A DNA stretch of 64,000 bases, taken from Ceratorhiza oryzae-sativae. Taxonomy: Eukaryota; Basidiomycota; Agaricomycetes; Cantharellales; Ceratobasidiaceae. The position numbers were made by a program, and so were the translations under genes. The DNA is taken from assembly GCA_030998015.1 (NCBI GenBank), contig JARWMV010000235.1, forward strand, positions 682,001-746,000, in the 5' to 3' direction. The notes beneath the pieces are model-generated. The model did no database searches and was not told the DNA's origin. It saw only the letters and a program-made list of their open reading frames with translations. Positions 22,729 to 34,590 of the stretch are shown piece by piece. Position 1 is the first letter of the stretch; each line of letters begins with the position of its first letter.

Positions 22729-24579
22729 GTCTATGTCAGAGCCAACAACCTGAACAACAACACCTAACACTTGTTAGGCAAAGGCAGACCTATGGGCTAT
22801 GATGGCTGAAGGTCAAACCACAATGTCTAGGAGGGGACATGCAGTGAAGGGGTAGGATGTGACAACACACAGGAGGGTATGAGAGGTGCACTTGTCCTAA
22901 AGAGGACTGGGCAGAGACTGCTAGGCTTGCTGACCACACAGGTAGAAGGGATATCAGCAGGAGGTTGAGTTCTGAGGCTTAAGGCTCTCAGACTCTCTGT
23001 TATATATTCACTAAAGGGGCTGTACATGTGAAATGGGAAGCTAGGTACAGTCATACAATACAAGAGATGGTGCCACATTGTTATGGGTCAGGGTACACTT
23101 GAATATCTAGAGCTTAAGCAAATGTAGATATGTTAGTATACACTAATTGTACTCAATACTTCTTAGACTAGAGTAAGAAGGCTCAAAGTAGTTGCAATGC
23201 AATCAAGTAACACTCAAGGTAGTCTTAATCTTTCACAGTGTAAACTGACTAATTTATAGGTATAAAGAGCAAGACTACTATGGTCAGGTTCCCTTAGATA
23301 TCTTAAATGTAGTTCAGCCCTAGTTGCTTGGACTAACTCATACTAATCTTAATACTAGGCTTAAGCGATAGCTTATAGGATAGATGGTGGGCTGCCTAAT
23401 GTGTGTACTTCCTCAGCTACAGGTACTTAGATTTCCTCTAATAGCTGGTACTTAATGTCACACTCAATCAGGCAATATTGTATCCTTATATATCTCTGTA
23501 TATAAGATACAATGACTCAGACAGTATATAACTAATATGGTACTTTATTCCTCAGTACTAGTTATATAAGAAATCACACACAGACAAGAGAAAATAGAAA
23601 GGGAAAAGAAACCAGTGACTGGTCTGGGTTGAGTAAGAGTAGGAGGTAGAGGTGGTCTGGAAGGGCCTCAGAGGAGGTCCTTTTATACTGTGAGGAGGGC
23701 ATTCCAGAGCCAAATAGATGCATGCATGCCAGTGTGATCATCAAAAGAGGGTACTGCTATACTTGGGGTACACCCTAGCCCAGTATAGGATAAGAGAGTA
23801 AAGACAGGGTGTGGATCGAAGGCATTGATGCATCTGAGACCTGCTATTGGCTTGTAGATCATATTATCATAGTATATACATGTAATGAACAGAGGCTACA
23901 TCTCAGTGAGTCATAAAGTGAGTCAGAGAAGCTTCTGGATCAATTTGGGAAGCTCTCCTGACTCACTGGAGTCATTAGATCTTGATTGATGGTCCAGTAA
24001 GATTCTAATGATCTTCAGGCCATTCCGGCATGAGGATCTGGTGGATCGCGACAATCTTCGGGCAGCAGATACCGCTGAAGATTAGCTATCGATAGAGCAC
24101 AAGATCGCTTTGATAGCGTAAGCGGTTGCCGAGATATGAGCAGTGTGATGTTGTAATCAATATCTCCTGATAAGAGGAAATATTGCAACCTCTGTATCTC
24201 TCTGAGATCTTAGTGTAAAAACTTAATAAAATATGCGTTGGAGAGCAGGAAATTTGTACTATTTAATGGAACGGAAAATAGTACAATTCAGAGCACATAC
24301 AAATTCAAGTATTTCACAATTTAATTACAGAGGCATCACTTGAAGTTGGCAGAGCAGACTAAAATAATAGAAAATGTTAGTGATCCATAACACACATCAA
24401 CAGAATATTCTGGAATATATCAACAATGGTCAACAACAACAAGGTCTCATGACTCAGTCAATAATTCTATGCATATATCTGAATAAACAGGAATTGTCCA
24501 AAAAGTAGAAAATAGAGATAAAATAAAATCATAATAAATTGGAGTAAAGTTGTGCTCTGGTCTAGGCCATAACAGTGTA
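22729..24579 (-). repeat. Solo LTR C, inserted in LTR A and itself split
   Basis: The reverse LTR starts TGTCAGAGCC at 22734 and ends GGCCATAACA at 24574. Flanks are GTCTA (22729-22733) and GTGTA (24575-24579), a duplication with one mismatch. The left flank matches the LTR A sequence that resumes afterward. It is interrupted between 23078 and 24393 by LTR D. Confidence 0.8.
23074..24397. repeat. Element D, 1,314-bp solo LTR of a third family
   Basis: The stretch 23079-24392 begins TGTTATGGGT and ends GATCCATAACA, so its ends are TG...CA with an 8-bp inverted repeat TGTTATGG/CCATAACA. It is flanked by exact CACAT duplications (23074-23078 and 24393-24397). Removing it restores the continuous LTR C sequence. 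No coding frame is seen. Orientation is not assigned. Length and ends fit a solo LTR; a non-autonomous terminal-repeat element is the alternative. Confidence 0.75.
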
Positions 24580-24589
24580 GGCCATGACA

Positions 24590-25110
24590 CTGGTGATTTT
24601 TCTAACCATGGAACTGCAGATTTAACAGATTATGACAAGCCATAAATACTACACACTAATGTACATAGTAGTGATTCCAAGTGATGTGCTACATATCCCA
24701 CAACCATTACTCACTTTTAAATCTATCTACTACTAGCAACATCAGGAAAATATGGATTCATGATAAAATAGAATTTATAGGATTATATGTAATTTACATA
24801 AATTTCATAAACCCAAGTTTATAAACCCCCAAAACTCTTGGGAAGCCCATTGGAGGCATCTTGTGGGAATTTCAAATTCATAAATCTCATAAACTGGGTT
24901 AAGTCCACATAAATTCACATCAATCCATGGCAATAAAAGGGGAGGGACAGAAATTCCTGCAACTTGATAAGAGCTGACATTAGGGTTACCATCCCAATTT
25001 CAGTATCTATCTTAACTAAATTGGCTATAACCCTTCAAGAAATGTGCATAGATCACATGACCAACCAAGGCTCTTCTAATGCAACCAAACAACTGCACTC
25101 CGCAGTAAAG
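24590..25110. other. AT-rich CpG-poor spacer before panB
   Basis: Repeated words such as CATAAACTGGG and ATAAATTCACAT with few CpG suggest further transposon debris. CpG content rises sharply where the panB 3' end begins. Confidence 0.4.
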
Positions 25111-26150
25111 CTAGGACCAAGTAGCACGCCCCTCATGCTCAACAAACTTTTCCCACTCGCCCTTGTCCATCTCATAAGACTCCTTGTCCGTAGTCGGAAA
25201 CGACCTCTCCCGCACCGCCTTGGCATACGCATCCACCCCCTGACCAGCGTGCAACCCCACGTCCGCAAACCGACGAACGAATTTCGCCTTGTGCCCACAC
25301 CACACACCCAAAGCATCGTCTTGAACGAGGACCTGACCATCGCACCCTGGGCCAGCGCCGATCCCGATTGTCGGAATACGTAGGCACTGTGTGATATGCG
25401 TCGCGAGCGCGTGGGGGACGGCTTCGAGCACAGTTGCGAATGCGCCTGCGTGCTGGAGCTCTTCAGCCGCACGCACGAGCTCGATCGCACTGGATACGTC
25501 CTTTCCCTGAACCCGGTAACCAGATAGCGCGGCGTGTCGTTGTGGACAGAGCCCGATATGGGCCATGGCCGGTATACCCATCGCCGCCAAGGCCCGCACG
25601 ACAGGCACAACCTCCTTCCCACCCTCGAGCTTGACCGCATCGGCTCCACCCTCGCGCACGATTCTCACCGCGCTCCGAACGCCCTCTTCGATTGAGGAAT
25701 GATATGTCCCAAACGGCATGTCCACGACCAAAAACGGAGACTTGGACCCCCTCGCGACAGCCCGAGTGTGATGCAGCATCTCATCCAACGTCAGACGAGT
25801 CGTCGAATCGTACCCGAGCGCGACTTGAGCGAGACTATCCCCGACGAGCGTCACGTCTACATCGGCCTGCTCGCATCGAACCCCACTCGGATAGTCATAC
25901 GCGGTCAACACGGTAATGGGCGTACGCGCTTCTTTGAGCGCGAATAGTTTTTGTATGGTTATTTTTTTCCTCTGGGCGGCGGCTAAGATGGCGCCACGTT
26001 AGTTGGGTTTTTCGGAATAGGAAAAATGGTGATGTGATGAGGAATGTGGGAGAACGGACCTTGAGATGATTGTTCTTTGACTTCCGGTCGCACGCTCATC
26101 CAGCGAACTTGGGAACGTCTTGGGATTGAAACAAAGAGTCGAGACAGCAT
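25111..26150 (-). CDS. panB: 3-methyl-2-oxobutanoate hydroxymethyltransferase (ketopantoate synthesis), mitochondrial
   Basis: Two exons, 26150-26060 and 25982-25111, join in frame to 320 residues. The enzyme transfers a hydroxymethyl group from 5,10-methylene-THF to 2-oxoisovalerate, the first step to pantothenate and CoA. Exon 1 encodes a basic, acid-free leader (MLSRLFVSIPRRSQVRW), a likely mitochondrial presequence. The mature protein shows LTAYDYPSG, VGDSLAQVALGYDSTTR with the Mg-binding Asp, the HHTRAVARG segment, GGADAVKLEGG, GLCPQ, the catalytic Glu in VLEAVP and IGIGAGPGCDGQVLV. All core motifs are present. The intron has a GTCCGT donor, a CTAAC branch site and a TTAG acceptor. The gene is single-copy here and lies at the border of the transposon block without damage. 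Confidence 0.92.
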
Positions 26151-26769
26151 ATTGAAAACGTAGAATAGGACGAGAACCCAAGCAGACTCTTATACTCCAG
26201 ATAGATCAATCCAGCCACCAGATATGAATAATCGTTCGAGAACCGGTAAACGAATACCCGGGAAAAATGACTCCAGGAATGGCAAGGATGAGATGGGATG
26301 AGGTGGTGGGACCAGACAAGTCGGACGATCAACCAAATTCTGAAATTGCGAGGTCCGCAATTCACATGGTCGATCGCTATCCCTGCGTGGCTAGAGATTT
26401 ACCGAGTTTCGCGTGGCTGTGGCATAATGTGATTTCATCCATCGGACACTTCCAACCCCGCACCGCTACGTCACTCCTCTCGTTTGGCTTCTCCCTGCTC
26501 GCGTGCGTACGCCGATCATCCAGGCACGTCAATGACGAAAAATGTGAACCTAATTTGAGTGTGATTGTCGGGTTCTTCAAATATGGGGGCCACAATCAAA
26601 GCGCTGTTGATATGTACTGTATATATCCACATCTCGCATACATAAAATCACAACACACAAACACGACAACTAATCAACACACAAGCAAAAGGGCTGGAAA
26701 AAAAAACAGTGGAACAGAGGGGCGGGCAAAAAAAAACGGCTGCAATTTTTTTTATGGTTTCAACAACAT
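26151..26769. other. Intergenic region upstream of panB
   Basis: About 620 bp between the panB start and the 3' end of the F-box gene on the same strand. It should hold the panB promoter. I see no reliable motif and no coding frame. Confidence 0.4.
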
Positions 26770-29407
26770 CTAGGTTGGGACGGCCTCTTCACACTTCATC
26801 CGCTTGCGTTCTCCACCACCACACTCATCGTCTCGCTCTCGGCTCCTCCGTCCAGCCACGCCTTTACCCTTACCTTCTGCCTCTGGTTGTCGTTCTTCCA
26901 CCTGCACTTCCATCGGAATCTCCCACGTCTCCTGCTGTTGTTGAGGTTGAGGCTGAGGCTGAAGCGGCACCGAGGGGACACTGGGCACGCCCTGCACGGC
27001 CATCGCACGGGCGCACACCGTGCACCGACACATCCATAACCCACCGGTAGTTTCTTTCCATAGTTGTTCAATCACAAATTTGTTTGTTGGCCAATGTGGT
27101 GTGTGCATGTGGGAATAAGTGGGATCGGATGGAGCGGTTTCGGAAGCGGGGTACGTAGGTGGGTAGGGATATCCTCCGCGGTCAAAATTGTCAGCGTCGC
27201 AGCCGCCTCGGGCTCCAGCTCAGCCTCTTGTAGGACCGGCGTCCCGTCTACCACGCTCATGCTCACGCTGCTCCCCCTCTTGGTTCCATCCACACTCGGC
27301 GGGGGGCTCGGCGTCGTGCGCATCGTCGATGGACTCTGAAGCGCCTCAGGGCTCGGGGTACAACTCGCAAGATCGCTCTGCCCATCCTCGTCTGACGCAC
27401 TCTCGTCTTCCAGCGCGATCAACTCGTGCAAACTTCCGATGTCTTCCCACCCGCCACCCTCGACCCAGGCTTCGGGTCCACGTAAGATTTCCACGAGCCG
27501 GTCGGCGTTGAAACGCACGACGGCCCTGCATGGATCACGTTCACCGAGTGCGAGGCCGCAGCGAGCGCGCAGACGCGCATAAGCCCGTTCCCATTGGCCC
27601 TGAGATCGGAAATGGGCATATACTCGATCAGCTACCTCACACTCAGCCACGATCCTCGACACGATATTGCTCAACGCAGGACCCAACACGCTCCGGAGCC
27701 CAGCTTCCCATGCACGAGTAAGGCTGTAGGCGAGCCGAGTAGGCGGGGGAGGGGTAGACAGGTAAAAATTGGTTGGAGATTGCGTAAACGAGTGTCTGTC
27801 TTCAGACTGGAGAACCACGGTGCAAGGGAACGGACGGGGCAGCGTCGGCGGAGCACGTGGAGCGCCCAACGGGTGATGTGGAGCAACTCGAGTCGGGAGA
27901 GTGCGCATCTCTGGATTTTGGGTTGCCCCAGAGTAATACCGGGCCATGTCCATGTGGGGGGATAGCCATATGCCTTTGTATGGAAATTCAGAGCGCTGTC
28001 GTCACGATCAAAGGCTAATACAAACTTACCTTCCAAAATGCGATTTCGTGCCCAGTCTTGGAAAATCATCTCACGAAGCCCAAATTCGTCGCTTAGGCTG
28101 AGAAGATCGTCATCTTCGTCACTCTCGTCGTCGGCAAAGTCATCAGGGAGCATGTCCATGCCGGCGGCTCCTAGATCACCACCACCGGCGGCAAGCACCT
28201 GTCTTCGTAAATCTTCCTGCATCTGGAGCTGCTTGACGCGTGCAGCCTCGCGTTCTCGGATTTCCTCTGCGCGCTCTTCCATGCGTTGCATGCGCGCGGT
28301 CGCGCGGACGAGACCTTCCATTTCACCAGCCTTGGTCCACCAACGCATCCAGACGCGTTCCTCCATCTCTTCGATCGCTTCGCGCACCGTCCAGTCGCCA
28401 TACTCGATATATTGCTTGACTGGTCGGTCGTCAGGGGGCCCGATCTTGCGAGTATATAAACGACTCACCAACCCCCGCCACGTCCTCGCTTCGCAAGAGA
28501 CGAGCTGCGTCCCTCGGCAGGAGCCCGTTTTCAGTCCAGACGGGTGCCCAGCCACCGGGATCTCCTCCACCATAGTCCCAGTCCCAAAAGCCAGTGCCCA
28601 TCCAAGCTGCCATGGTCATCCCTCGGCCCCGCACGAGCTCGGTCTTGATGCGCTCTTCACGACACGAGCCGCACACAGCACGCACGCCTGCACCTGCCCT
28701 CAAGTCGAGGGCGCGCGTGAGCTCTGGGTCCCGTTCGTTGGCAGCCAGCGGGGCAAGCGAGAGGCAGGGAGGAGCCGGGATGCCGACCGAAGAGGGCTCG
28801 GCGCGTAAACACCTCGCACAGAACGCAAGAGGCCTGTGGATCGCACACGTATAGATGGGGCCCAGGAGCGCGCTTGGGACCGGGCTTGTCGGGGGCAGCG
28901 GGTGGCGCGCAGTCCGGCGGCGAAAGTAGGTGCTGTCTGGGCAGCTGATCGCACACACGATGCACGTCGCGCGTGTGATCCGCCGGAACATCTCGGCATT
29001 GTACGGCGCATGCGAGGGGACTATCGCTGGTGCAGCCGTCGGCGGCGGGCGTACGTGATGCCCCTGCGGGTCGAGCAGCGCGCAGAGCGGCCGCCAGACG
29101 GGATGGACATCGACTGCAACGTATTTAGCGCGACTATGCGACACAGCAGCAGCTACTCACCGACATCGCGCCACGCCTTGCACACGGCGCGCAGAGCATG
29201 CAGCGCCCGCACCCGCTGGAGCACGAGCCACACGCGCGCACCCCACGAATCGCCCGCAACACCGCCGGGCAAAAAGGCGCCGGCGTTGGCGGCAGCGTGA
29301 TCGACAATGAGCCTGGTCGTCGGTCAGTGCGAGTCCAAGCATGTGTGTAGAACGCACCCCAGCGCCGCGGGCGGGAGGGCCGGTGCTGTTCGCTTGCCCT
29401 TGCGCAT
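26770..29407 (-). CDS. F-box-like protein with cysteine-pair region, uncharacterised
   Basis: The N-terminal exons are resolved: 29407-29358, 29312-29161 and a long exon from 29113. They give LPPAALGLIVDHA, then VWLVLQRVRALHALRAVCKA, a typical F-box with a conserved ending. Next come Cys-pair segments (TCIVCAISC, FCARC, CGSC) that could bind zinc, and TMAAWMGTGFWDWDYGGG. An exon near 28,410 starts VKQYIEYGDWTVREAIEEME and runs into a coiled-coil-like Glu/Arg region and an acidic patch (DDESDEDDD). The C-terminal exon (to 26770) has PHWPTNKFVIEQLWKE, CRCTVC and a basic tail RKRMK. F-box proteins link substrates to SCF ubiquitin ligases. The exact partner is unknown. The last intron before 27,180 is not resolved. 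Coding GC is high. Confidence 0.65.
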
Positions 29408-31304
29408 CGTCGACGGCGTCATGAGCGGCGCTTACGGAAGGGATGTCAGCCACCAGACAAACAAACACCGCCACGCCAAACACGGCCCGCCACACGGTGC
29501 AACTCACACGCAAACACGCAATTCGGGAGCTTGTGCTCGAGCCTTGTTTCGTTGGACATGACACCCACGAGTTATCGCCCCAGCCAGTGCGGTCCGTGCG
29601 CATCTTCCCACGCGTATGACATAATACGCCCACACATCAGGCGCCCATCGCTCCATTGTCCGACGCCCATTGGCCTAGTCCCTATTATCGTTCACTCACC
29701 TTTCGACGTGCCCGAACATGGCGTCTCCAACACGAATCTCCTTTGGCTAGCGACGTCACGAAGTCGTTGATCGATCATCGCCGAACCTTATCCGTATTGC
29801 CACATGCCTTGTTTCGTAACCGTGTACTTGTCGGGAAGGCGAACAGTACCAATTCTTCCCCGTTCTTCTATTGAATTCAGTTTGAACATTGACGCCTGGG
29901 TTGTTTAGCGACACGTCATTAATTACGGAAAGCCGAGTTAGGGACAGGAGGGGGACTTCGATTGCCAATCGCCGACTCAAAACGGTATGGTACCGCACCT
30001 AAGCTACTCAGTCAAGCAAAAACCCTCATCGAGCCTCTTTTGCCGACATATAATGGCATTTTCCCTAATGTCACACCCAAAAATCCCTTTTAGACGCATA
30101 TATCCAGCCACTACTCAGAATATCACATGTGTTTTATTCTTTTGTGACCTATCAGAACGACGCGGTTCTATTTCTAATTCAAGCGAGTCGAGGTGAGAGA
30201 CACACCCAGCCTTCCGCATTACCACCCGGGCTGCTTCATGAAATACCTGTTGCACGCCTTTACCTGCCTTTGAAGAGCGTTCGATATAGCGATATGCATC
30301 GATCCTTCGGGCAACAGCAAGCCCCTGTATCGTATCACATCAAGTATTCTTTAACAACAAAGTCAATGTTACAACAAACATCTTCTGTGGTCACATTCTG
30401 TGACCCCACCTCGTGCAGCTGGTCGATCAGCTGGGGCTTGCAGTGCGTGTCTTTCTAGGATTCAGCGAGGATAATAGGGCATTCAGGGCGAGAGTTCGTT
30501 TGCCCTGATATCCACTACCAGGTGAAGTCTTCAGGTACTCCGCTGAGTTCCTTGGACACTTTCCAGAAAATCGTCCCCGATCTTGAAACAGATCAAAACA
30601 AAATATATGTCAGGATAGGAGAGCTGGCGCCCGCAGTCATAGTCGGAAGATAAAATTGGACCAACTGGTCTGAAGGAGAAACCATTGTAAAACCTTGTAG
30701 GCTTAGAGTATCCCGTAGGTCTAGGTCGATTTGTTTCCCTTCAACGCTCACAGTATTCCGCAGAGGATCCAACGCAAAGGGTGCATAAAGTGTTGGAAAT
30801 GTTCTGTAGTAAAACCCACTAAGAAGATAAGATTGGCCTGATAGCCCACCACCGACCATTCGATCGATCACGTGCTTAATTCTCCCTCCCTCCAATTTGA
30901 TTTAGTCGACCATAAGTCTTTCGCTGCTACACCTCAAACATCTGCCTGGATTTATAATTACAAAAATTTTATCCTAAATTATGAGACATATCTGAGCCAC
31001 ATTAGGCTGTCGACCGAGTGCGTATATAGTCCGTATCTTAGCCTCAGCTGCTTCTGAAGCCATCTCTTCGTTCTCCATCCGGAAACCATCTTCTCCTTGC
31101 CCGGCTTCCAGCATGGGACCTTGCCACGTATCTAGAACCCCCCCGCCGTGCTCTTCGGCAAATATCCGGCCCGGCCAACGGAGAAAGAGCCGATTTTGGC
31201 TCTTGCCGAATGAATCTAATGTTACATCTGCCTGGACGTTCTGCTTGTAGCCGGTCAGAACCTGTCCTCAATCACCGAAAAACTAGCTATAGGAACGCGC
31301 TACT
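29408..31304. other. Gene-poor stretch, about 1.9 kb
   Basis: No convincing gene. A minus-strand frame at 30,895-30,593 (GGLSGQSYLLSGFYYRTFPT, then FALDPLRNTVSVEGKQIDL) reads like protein and may be a remnant or small exon, but I cannot tie it to a family. The rest has stop-rich frames. Confidence 0.35.
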
Positions 31305-32759
31305 ATGCACATGAATCGCAGAGGGCTGTTTGTCGGGACCTTCCTCAATACTTATTTCGCAAATGCATCTCCCCACTTGCACATCGCCACTCGCGACAGC
31401 AGCACATACAACGACGGCATTCATCTGGCTATAGGCCCCACATGTGGAGTACCTAGTTCGAACGGAAGCATAGTGGATATCAACGCGGGGGTTGGACAGC
31501 TCAGCAGTTTCAAAACCATCGTCAGCTTTGGCGACTCTTTCACATCTAATGGAAAGTTCGACGGCACTGCACCCGACCCACCTGTGCAGACCGGAACTAG
31601 TCCGCGGGTGAGCAACGTGCAGGTTTTGTTGGAATTCGTTCTGACGCTCGTGACATGACCGGCTAGTACGGTGGCCGGTTTGCTAATGGTTATGGTGAGT
31701 TGTCCGTATCACTGTTTGGTTCGGCCGTTTACATGATATTAGTTTGGATAGAAAATCTTGCCGGCGATGCCGGAATTCGCCTGCTGGATTACGCTGTGAA
31801 ACCTCTATAAATAGCATAGCTGCTTCTGTTAACTGACAGGTTTCGATAGGTACCAGGTGCAGTTACGGACGCGACAATTTGGCCGAGTAAATCTACAGAA
31901 AGCTCGTTCGTGAAGCAGGTTGCTGTATTTCAGAGTGAGTCGCTTGGAGCCAACCGCGAACCTTCTAGGTCTCAGTGCAACATCCTTATAGACCAATCAC
32001 ACAACTTGGATCCAAATACCACGCTTTATAGTGTTTTCTTGTGAGACGCTGGCGATTCCCACTTATACTCACCCGCTTAAGTAGGAACTATGTTCTCAGT
32101 GGTATCAACGATTACTCCGCCAGCGCAAAGGACGGTGACCATATGCTAGAAGCAGCTGATGCGCTATTAAATCAAGTTAAAGTGCTATCTCAAGCTCCAA
32201 CAAACGCCAAGTATTTTCTTGTAGTGGATGATTATGGGAGAGGTAAGTTTATACCTGAGCAGCCGGGCCGGTGCAATGAATATTTCGTGGATGTCAATAG
32301 GGACACATACTGCGAGCGGGCTAGCTTTCAAGGTGAGTTCATATAGGCGGATCGAGGTCGAAATATTACTAACATATTGAATAAAGACTAGGGTTTTCAA
32401 TGGCTTGTCCAGCATGCATGCAAACCCGTCCCGCATTGGGTTTATATACGTAGGCAAGTGCTAAACTTGCGAACACCCCAGTCTTCTTCATTGATTATTG
32501 GTCTAGACTTTGCATATCTGTGGGATGCGGTTCTGAAGACTCCGGGATACAAAGCTTTCGGCTATAATAGCACAAATTACTGCACACTAAGCAGTACATC
32601 CACAGTGGGAGCGTGCGCGGATCCTGCCCATACATTTTACTGGATTAACGGGTATGTCAATTTTACAAGATCATACGAGTGTCTGCTAACTGCTTAGTCA
32701 TGAACAGACACCCTTCGAAACAGACTCATCGCATTATGACAGACTATATCGAACAGTGA
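31305..32759 (+). CDS. GDSL-type (CE16-like) carbohydrate esterase/lipase
   Basis: Exons read by eye are 31305-31607, 31667-31694, 31743-31795, 31850-31934, 31992-32040, 32100-32242, an 8-nt microexon candidate at 32325-32332, 32392-32453, 32507-32651 and 32708-32759. Motifs occur in family order: FGDSFTSNG with the catalytic Ser, YGGRFANGYVWIENLAG, DATIWPSKS, LDPNTTLYSVFFGINDYSA, VFNGLSSMHA, DFAYLWDAVLKTPGYKAFGY and ADPAHTFYWINGHPSKQTH with the catalytic His. Such enzymes remove acetyl or other ester groups from plant-wall sugars. The intron after 32453 uses a GC donor (GCAAGT). The microexon leaves a one-base mismatch to the next exon, so that junction is either mis-modelled or mutated. The usual strongly hydrophobic signal peptide is weak here. 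Confidence 0.7.
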
Positions 32760-32819
32760 TAACGCAGTGTACTGTATGAGTGGAAGTCCTATCATATGCA
32801 GTGCCTCTTGCATATCATT

Positions 32820-33105
32820 TTAGATAACATTGATTTAAAGTGTCGACAATGCATATTGACATGGAATTTTTTCGACAACAACCACAATCATAAAGCATTT
32901 GGCCATACTAGCAAAGGTCAATGTGTGGTCAATACAGGAGAAGTTATAGATACGGCGCATATATTCTGCTGGATATCTGGGTATGGCTGAGAGATACATT
33001 ATGTTATACTCAAGTCAAAACTCACCATCGACAGCACCCATTCAAACGAACCCACCGGATTATCGAGGACTATTTGAAAGAACCGATCACACAATGCGGT
33101 TAGAT
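32820..33105 (+). pseudogene. Diverged duplicate of the last GDSL esterase exons
   Basis: Directly behind the esterase, KAFGHTSKGQCVVNTGEVID and AHIFCWIS, followed by THRIIEDYLKEPITQ, copy the order of the gene's final two exons (KAFGYNSTNYC, AHTFYWIN, THRIMTDYIEQ). The GTATG donor and CAG acceptor between the two parts are also copied. No upstream esterase exons accompany it. It is a dead tail copy or an alternative 3' end. Confidence 0.6.
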
Positions 33106-33803
33106 ATGATTATATTCAATGGCGCTATGTCATGCCGAGGTGGAATATATCCCGGTGATAGGATACGTGATGTATTATGACTTCAAAATCATATAGATTG
33201 TATTTCCCGTATAACTGATTCAAATAACCCGGATTTCGCATTATTGGAATTGCTGATGGAAACGAAGCATAAAAGCGGCAGCCGAATGGGACTCGATTAC
33301 CCAGAATTGGAATAAGTCACCCATCGACGAGATTGTGCTAAAGTGAGAGACGCAGAGGTAATTGATATCGTGTTGCAGAGAAGTCAATTCTGTCCATACG
33401 TCGACTTCTATTTATTATATTTTATTTTAGCAAACCGGCCGAGGCTGAGCCTCGGATCATCACGAATAGCCTTGTTCGCATACCACTAGCAAATGCGGCG
33501 CACTGCCTACTCCTGAGTTGACGGCAAGCACATGCTCCAGCCTTCATCTGTTCTTACACTTAAGAATTGATCCGCCAGGTTTGTATCCTACATCGCGCTG
33601 AATGAGTCCCCCCTTAAGCTACCGTAACGACAGCCGCAACTCTGTCGGCGGCGGGTGCTGTAGCAGCCTATCTCAACTCGCCTTTGATTAGCGAAACGGA
33701 AGCTAGCATATAACAAGTTTAAATCAACATAATTTCACGGCCCTCTCGCTTCTCTTGACCCATGAGCTCCCGAGGGCTGAATATCTACGTGGGCATTTCC
33801 AGC
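33106..33803. other. Intergenic stretch, no gene seen
   Basis: Short frames only. The words are AT-rich near 33,400-33,430. Nothing recognised. Confidence 0.4.
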
Positions 33804-34590
33804 CTAGTATACAATAATCGTCTCAAGTTTAGTCTGGTTCGCACTGTTTCGTGTTGCATGATCGCTCTTCTCAGTAAGCACTCCTAGATCTCCTTTCGCC
33901 CAGTCAATCCCCGCGTTCATGGCGGCTGGGTACCCCGATTGGTGGCGCGCTTCACACCAGCAAGAATAAACAAGCTTCAGTCTAGTCAGTTTCCCGTGTA
34001 CGTCATGCCCGATCACCATGTTTGGATCCTGTGGGTTATTAAATACGAGGTCATTGGAGTGTAGGGGCTTGAATGCTCTCTTGATGCTGGCGAATACAGA
34101 TTTGGGAAGCGGATAGGTTGTGGGCTTTGGGAGGTCGAACCTATTCACTAATTCCATAACCACCGTGGCGTGATCGGGGCTGGTCGTACAGAATTTAGTT
34201 CCATCATAAAGTTGTTTCTGCCCGGCCAGTAGATTGTGGAGTCCAGCGTTATACAACTGCACAAACTGACAATGATTTCCCTTGGAGAATGCTTGTCCAG
34301 TTTTTGTGCCAGAGAAGCTAGATGACCATCCTGAGATAATGTTGGGATAGGAGTTTCAGGTATGTGGACCCACACGGTTTCCGTTCCTGTCAGTGTAGCG
34401 AGTAACGTCGAGGAACAATCGAATTCCGTCGCTGTACAAGCTTAGCACATGAGGGTGCAATTCAACAAATCTATTCTCACCAACGAAAGGCAGTGGAAGA
34501 CTTGGACGAGATACGTTGACTGCAAAAGGGGCGACTGATTGTACCCAAGTCGGTGAACGGTTGTACGACTGGCCGATCAAAGATTACTGC
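33804..34590 (-). CDS. Uncharacterised protein, at least two exons, 5' end open
   Basis: An upstream exon (34590 to about 34382) encodes SPTWVQSVAPFAVNVSRPSL and FVELHPHVLSLYSDGIRLFL, ending TRYTDRNGN. After a likely intron (GTGTGG donor, ATCTCAG acceptor near 34,335) the frame continues FSGTKTGQAFSKGNHCQFVQ and LYNAGLHNLLAGQKQLYDGT, then KSVFASIKRAFKPLHSND, and ends KLETIIVY. Composition is protein-like throughout (about 250 residues). No start codon precedes the first exon in frame, and an acceptor-like CAG sits at its edge, so more exons lie upstream. I do not recognise a family. Confidence 0.5.

Larger units (their letters stand above)
21701..24589 (-). repeat. Solo LTR A (gypsy family, minus), split by two insertions
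   Basis: The reverse-oriented LTR begins TGTCAGAGC at 21701. It is interrupted at 22001 by LTR B, resumes at 22524, is interrupted again at 22733 by LTR C, and ends with its last ten bases GGCCATGACA at 24580-24589. Its own target duplication is not recognisable (AATGC on the left, CTGGT on the right). Confidence 0.75.

Noticed and set aside
21701..24589. CRISPR-like or tandem repeat array
   Set aside because: The repeats are split LTRs in opposite orientations with target duplications, not evenly spaced units.
28836..29300. 154-codon plus-strand frame opposite the F-box gene
   Set aside because: The minus strand has the F-box and good splice sites; this frame is a high-GC shadow.
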